Shown one piece after another: positions 6,038 to 8,488 of a stretch of DNA of 8,488 bases; position 1 is the stretch's first letter; each line of letters starts with the position of its first letter. The stretch is from NCBI GenBank assembly GCA_016297585.1, contig JAEDGJ010000108.1, forward strand, positions 1 to 8,488, in the 5' to 3' direction. The DNA comes from Clostridiaceae bacterium (GTDB lineage: Bacteria > Bacillota > Clostridia > Oscillospirales > QAMX01). A model generated the notes under the pieces. That model did not search any database. It saw only the letters and a program-made list of their open reading frames with translations, and was not told the origin of the DNA. A program made the translations under genes and the position numbers.

Positions 6038-6083
6038 AAAAACGCCTTTGGAAGCGCTTTTTTGAGCCTCCAAAGGCGTTTTT
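6038..6083. terminator. Bidirectional terminator between convergent genes
   Basis: AAAAACGCCTTTGGA (6038-6052) and TCCAAAGGCGTTTTT (6069-6083) form a perfect 15-bp inverted repeat with a 16-base loop. Each arm ends in a run of five A or T, so the hairpin is followed by a U-tract in either direction. It lies 17 bases after the SDR stop and 10 bases beyond the stop of the opposing Cys-rich gene. A weaker outer repeat, AAAACAC (6019-6025) with GTGTTTT (6086-6092), could extend the structure and brings further T-runs on both sides. Confidence 0.92.
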
Positions 6084-6093
6084 GCGTGTTTTT

Positions 6094-6885
6094 TCAGCCG
6101 TCCTGACAGCCTTCCGCGCCGGGGAAGAACTCGCTTACCGGGAACGAGATGCAGGAGAACGTTTCGCACGGATCGTCGTTTTCCGAGCAGGAGCACTCCT
6201 TCTGCGGCAGGCAGTAGTCGTAGGACGGGATCAGGAGCTGGCTGTCGCGTTCGAGCCGGATGATGCCGAACTGCCCGATCGTCACATACAGCCGCTTGCC
6301 CTCGCAGGACAGCAGCAGCTCGTCGTTGAAGCAGCGGCACACCGCCTCCGGAAGCTCCGAAATGTCGCAGTCGCAGCAGGAGCAGTGCTCCACCGCCTTC
6401 GCGTTCAGGAGCATCGGATCCACGACCTCCACGGTCGCCTGCGGCAGGTTGGATTTCTCCATCATCTGGATATCCGCTTCTCCCGGGACGTACATCGACG
6501 AAAAGCTGCGCACGCAGCCCTCGCCGCCGAACAGGATCACCCGCTTTTCATACGACGTCACGCCGCAGAGCTCATACGGTCTTCCCGCGCCGCAGAACGC
6601 GTCCGCGCAGACGCGGTAGAAGAACCGGACGTCCAGATTGTAAAATCCCCGGTTATACGGCACCGGCTCCACGTCCACATACACCCACAAAAGCTCGATC
6701 GAGCGGGGACGGACGCTGACCGCGCGCTCCAGGATCTCCTGCGAGGACTTCGTCAGATAGACGCGCAGATCCTGCATACATTCCTTGACCCGGCACGAGT
6801 CGTAGATCTTCTTCGTATGTATGCATACCGCTTCCTTCACGCAGGCCGTGCTCTTGACCGGGCCGGGACACACTTTTTCCGTCAT
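6094..6885 (-). CDS. Conserved-looking cysteine-rich protein, function unknown
   Basis: The product has 263 residues with 22 cysteines (8%). I recall similar proteins from clostridial genomes only as uncharacterised, and assign no function. Three parts are visible. The N-terminal part (1-60) has Cys at 6, 15, 21, 31 and 36, with phrases such as IYDSCRVKEC and a helix-like segment. The middle part (about 61-160) alternates strands (LLWVYVDVEPVPYNRG, FFYRV, KRVILFG). The C-terminal part has two dense clusters, CSCCDC (168-173) followed by CRC (183-185), and CSC (231-233) followed by C240 and C245. There is no signal peptide or membrane helix. The cysteines could bind metal or form cross-links, as in spore coat proteins, but this is speculation. 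The ATG at 6885 is supported by GGGAGG 11 bases upstream. It lies 65 bases downstream of the RluA-family gene on the same strand. Confidence 0.85.
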   Translation of the reverse strand: MTEKVCPGPVKSTACVKEAVCIHTKKIYDSCRVKECMQDLRVYLTKSSQEILERAVSVRPRSIELLWVYVDVEPVPYNRGFYNLDVRFFYRVCADAFCGAGRPYELCGVTSYEKRVILFGGEGCVRSFSSMYVPGEADIQMMEKSNLPQATVEVVDPMLLNAKAVEHCSCCDCDISELPEAVCRCFNDELLLSCEGKRLYVTIGQFGIIRLERDSQLLIPSYDYCLPQKECSCSENDDPCETFSCISFPVSEFFPGAEGCQDG

Positions 6886-6911
6886 GTTTTCTCAGACCTC
6901 CCTGCATTGTC

Positions 6912-6941
6912 GCGCGCATTCCTGCGGGGTCTTTTGCGCGC
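6912..6941. repeat. Short inverted repeat in the 65-base gap before the Cys-rich gene
   Basis: GCGCGCA (6912-6918) and TGCGCGC (6935-6941) are perfect inverted repeats with a 16-base loop. No T-run follows on the minus strand, so this does not look like a terminator; it might be an operator or simply GC-rich chance. No convincing promoter boxes are visible in the gap. Confidence 0.3.
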
Positions 6942-6950
6942 TTTGCATTC

Positions 6951-7844
6951 TCAGTCTATGCGCAGAGGGAGGTTTGTGTGAGCGGGAACCGCAAGATCGA
7001 TCCGCTTTTGCGTCAGAGGATGGAAAAACGACAGCGCCGACGCGCGCAGGCAGTGCCCGCGTATGCCGAGCAGCGCCGACGCCGCCCGCGACAGCGTGCT
7101 GCCGTACAGCCGGTCGCCGAGCAGCGGGTGTCCGATGTACGCGCAGTGGACGCGGAGCTGGTGCGTCCGGCCCGTCTCCGGATGCAGCTCGAGCGCCGTG
7201 ACGGGGATGCCGCGGGGAGCCGCCGTTCCGAGCGTCCGCCAGCGCGTCCCGGAGGGAGCGCCGCCGGGAACGACGCCGCGCGCCATCCCGGCGGGAGAAA
7301 GCCGCGCAATCGGTGCGTCGATGCGTCCCGATGCCGGGAAGACCGTCCCGTAAACCAGCGCGGTATAGGTCTTTTCCGGCGGCTCCGTGAACCGCGCGCA
7401 GACATAGGCGTTTTTGGCCAGCAGCACGATGCCGCTCGTGTCCCGGTCGAGACGCGTGAGGATGTGACAGGCGCCGCAGCCGTCATGCCGCAGCAGATAG
7501 CCGGACGCCCGTCCGAGCAGCGTGTCCGACGCCTGTGCGCGCGACGGATGCGTCAGCAGTCCCGCGGGCTTGTCCACTGCCAGCAGCGCGTCGTCCTCGT
7601 ACAGCACGTCGAGCGGCCCGTCCTCGGGCACGGCCGTCATCGGCGGCTCCGCCGCGGAAAGGTCGACGCGCACCGTGTCCCCCGCGCGGCAGACGGCGCC
7701 GGTATGCGCGCAGACTCCGTTGACCGTCAGCGCGCCCGACGCCTTGACGCGTGTCAGCGCCGTTCCGGACAGCGAAAACCGCCGCAGCACCCGGGAAAGC
7801 GGATGCCCGTCTTCCTCGGGCGGGAGGGTATAGGTCAGGATCAC
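6951..7844 (-). CDS. RluA-family RNA pseudouridine synthase
   Basis: The enzyme converts specific uridines in rRNA or tRNA to pseudouridine; which site cannot be told here (RluC/RluD/YhcT-type). The product has 297 residues. The N-terminal S4-like RNA-binding domain spans about 1-65 (KASGALTVNG, AGDTVRV). The catalytic domain holds LAVDKPAGLLTHPS (88-101), the active-site loop RLDRDTSG (131-138, catalytic D133), EKTYTALVYG (157-166) and RTHQLRVHC (226-234) followed by GHPLLGDRLYG. The stretch between AKN and EKTY looks several residues shorter than in typical members. The first codon is GTG (7844-7842); no ATG exists between it and the preceding in-frame stop at 7908, and the upstream sequence lacks a clear Shine-Dalgarno, so initiation may depend on coupling with the gene upstream. 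Confidence 0.94.
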   Translation of the reverse strand: MILTYTLPPEEDGHPLSRVLRRFSLSGTALTRVKASGALTVNGVCAHTGAVCRAGDTVRVDLSAAEPPMTAVPEDGPLDVLYEDDALLAVDKPAGLLTHPSRAQASDTLLGRASGYLLRHDGCGACHILTRLDRDTSGIVLLAKNAYVCARFTEPPEKTYTALVYGTVFPASGRIDAPIARLSPAGMARGVVPGGAPSGTRWRTLGTAAPRGIPVTALELHPETGRTHQLRVHCAYIGHPLLGDRLYGSTLSRAASALLGIRGHCLRASALSFFHPLTQKRIDLAVPAHTNLPLRID

Positions 7845-7907
7845 GGCGCGTTTACCCGTCCGCAGAACGGCGCCCGTATCGGTGCGGCAAACCGCGATCT
7901 GCCGCGA
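7845..7907 (-). other. Gap between metallopeptidase-like gene and RluA-family gene
   Basis: This 63-base spacer has no promoter, no T-run terminator and no good ribosome binding site. It holds an 8-base direct repeat CCGCGATC (7892-7899 and 7902-7909, the second copy touching the upstream stop codon) and an inverted repeat GCGGCA/TGCCGC (7884-7889, 7900-7905). The absence of a terminator suggests co-transcription of the two genes. Confidence 0.4.
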
Positions 7908-8488
7908 TCAGCCGTTGGACACCGCTTCGTGCTTCCCATATTTTTCTTCCATCTCCTTTGTATGTGCATGCAGCAGCTCCAGCGCCCGGGCCTGAATGCG
8001 GGAGAGCTCTGTTTGATCCGTACCGGCAAACCCGAGCCTGATCCTCGCAGAAGCGAGCGCATGACCGTCGTTCGTTTTGCTTTCATCCGCTTCCGATAAA
8101 AACTTTTGCAGCAATCCCGGATCGCCGGAGTAATGGAGCTCCACGAGTTTTGCCCGGTACTCCAGCTCCGCGGGGGTGATCCCCGGGAATCGTTTCATAT
8201 CGGCGGCATGCTGCGCTTCGTGCTTCAGAAGGGAAACGAGAAAGCGCTCGCTTTCAAAATCATACGCCTGCTCAACGCAGTTGATCGTGCCGTCGGGCGA
8301 AGCCCAGCCGCCCGTACCGAACCGGCCGAAGGTCAGATAATCCATCCAGCCGCGGAATACGAAGCCTTTGAGAATGTTGACCGTATATTCCGCCGTTGTG
8401 TCCGGCAGCTCGACACGGTAGACGGTCGGAACCGTATCCCGCCAGATATACGGGCCGTAATACCCCTGGGTTTTCCCGAAAAGCGCAT
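7908..8488 (-). CDS. HEXXH zinc metallopeptidase-like protein (N-terminus cut by window edge)
   Basis: The frame is open from the right edge to the TGA at 7908, giving at least 192 residues. An internal Met 48 codons in (8345) is a poor start candidate, because the sequence before it (GPYIWRDT, YRVELPDT, then ILKGFVFRGW) reads as coding. The core is LLKHEAQHAADMKRFP, with HEAQH at partial residues 89-93, followed 14-16 residues later by E107 and E109 in AELEYRAKL; this is the spacing of a gluzincin-type HEXXH...E zinc site. The C-terminal part (about 130-192) is helical and charged. I do not recognise a named family. A signal peptide or lipobox, if any, would lie outside the window, so location is unknown. 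The RluA-family gene follows in the same frame after 63 bases. Confidence 0.82.
   Translation of the reverse strand, partial: ALFGKTQGYYGPYIWRDTVPTVYRVELPDTTAEYTVNILKGFVFRGWMDYLTFGRFGTGGWASPDGTINCVEQAYDFESERFLVSLLKHEAQHAADMKRFPGITPAELEYRAKLVELHYSGDPGLLQKFLSEADESKTNDGHALASARIRLGFAGTDQTELSRIQARALELLHAHTKEMEEKYGKHEAVSNG

Noticed and set aside
6082..6981. A 299-codon plus-strand open frame antisense to the Cys-rich gene.
   Set aside because: It begins inside the bidirectional terminator, lacks a Shine-Dalgarno and has His/Arg/Ala-rich shadow composition; the opposite frame has a good ribosome binding site and a structured protein.
6978..8099. A 373-codon plus-strand open frame across the RluA-family gene.
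   Set aside because: Arg/Ala-rich low-information translation that spans the RluA-family gene, the gap and part of the metallopeptidase gene on the other strand; no ribosome binding site or family motif.

Overview
This 8.5 kb window is GC-rich (roughly 60% or more by eye) and compact, with Shine-Dalgarno sites of AAGGAGG/GGGAGG type, RecD2 rather than RecBCD-type RecD, a riboflavin S component behind an FMN riboswitch, and a SpoIVFA/SpoIVFB-like pair. Together these point to a Gram-positive spore-former lineage, most likely a high-GC member of the Clostridia (Oscillospiraceae/Ruminococcaceae-like). The taxonomic call is inference; there is no rRNA or other marker gene to settle it. The region reads as chromosomal core: I see no transposase, integrase, CRISPR array, tRNA, rRNA or phage gene.

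Layout. (1) 1-990, minus strand: a membrane-anchored LytM/M23 protein followed, with an ATGA overlap, by the first 45 codons of an M50 intramembrane zinc protease (SpoIVFB-like; cut by the window edge). A good sigma-A-type promoter lies upstream, at 1037-1065. (2) 1106-1372, plus strand: a divergent 88-codon gene for a small, probably tail-anchored protein of unknown function. (3) 1428-2314, plus strand: promoter, FMN riboswitch, attenuator hairpin, a second hairpin that would mask the ribosome binding site, ribU, and a strong terminator. (4) 2342-6020, plus strand: recD2, comF and an SDR-family oxidoreductase, each overlapping the next by 1-4 bases, so probably one translationally coupled operon. 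It ends at a near-perfect bidirectional terminator (6038-6083). (5) 6094-8488, minus strand: a 5'-truncated HEXXH metallopeptidase-like gene, an RluA-family pseudouridine synthase with a GTG start, and a 22-cysteine protein of unknown function that converges on the SDR gene.

How the parts work together. The ribU unit is a self-contained feedback loop: when flavin is plentiful, FMN binds the leader and uptake of riboflavin is shut off. RecD2 and ComF are a DNA-processing pair (5'-3' helicase; competence-associated phosphoribosyltransferase-fold protein). The M23/M50 pair resembles the SpoIVFA/SpoIVFB module that activates a mother-cell sigma factor during sporulation, although here the LytM metal ligands are intact.

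I found no clearly new multi-gene system. The least explained items are the Cys-rich protein, the truncated HEXXH protein, the small tail-anchored protein and the apparent two-layer control in the ribU leader.
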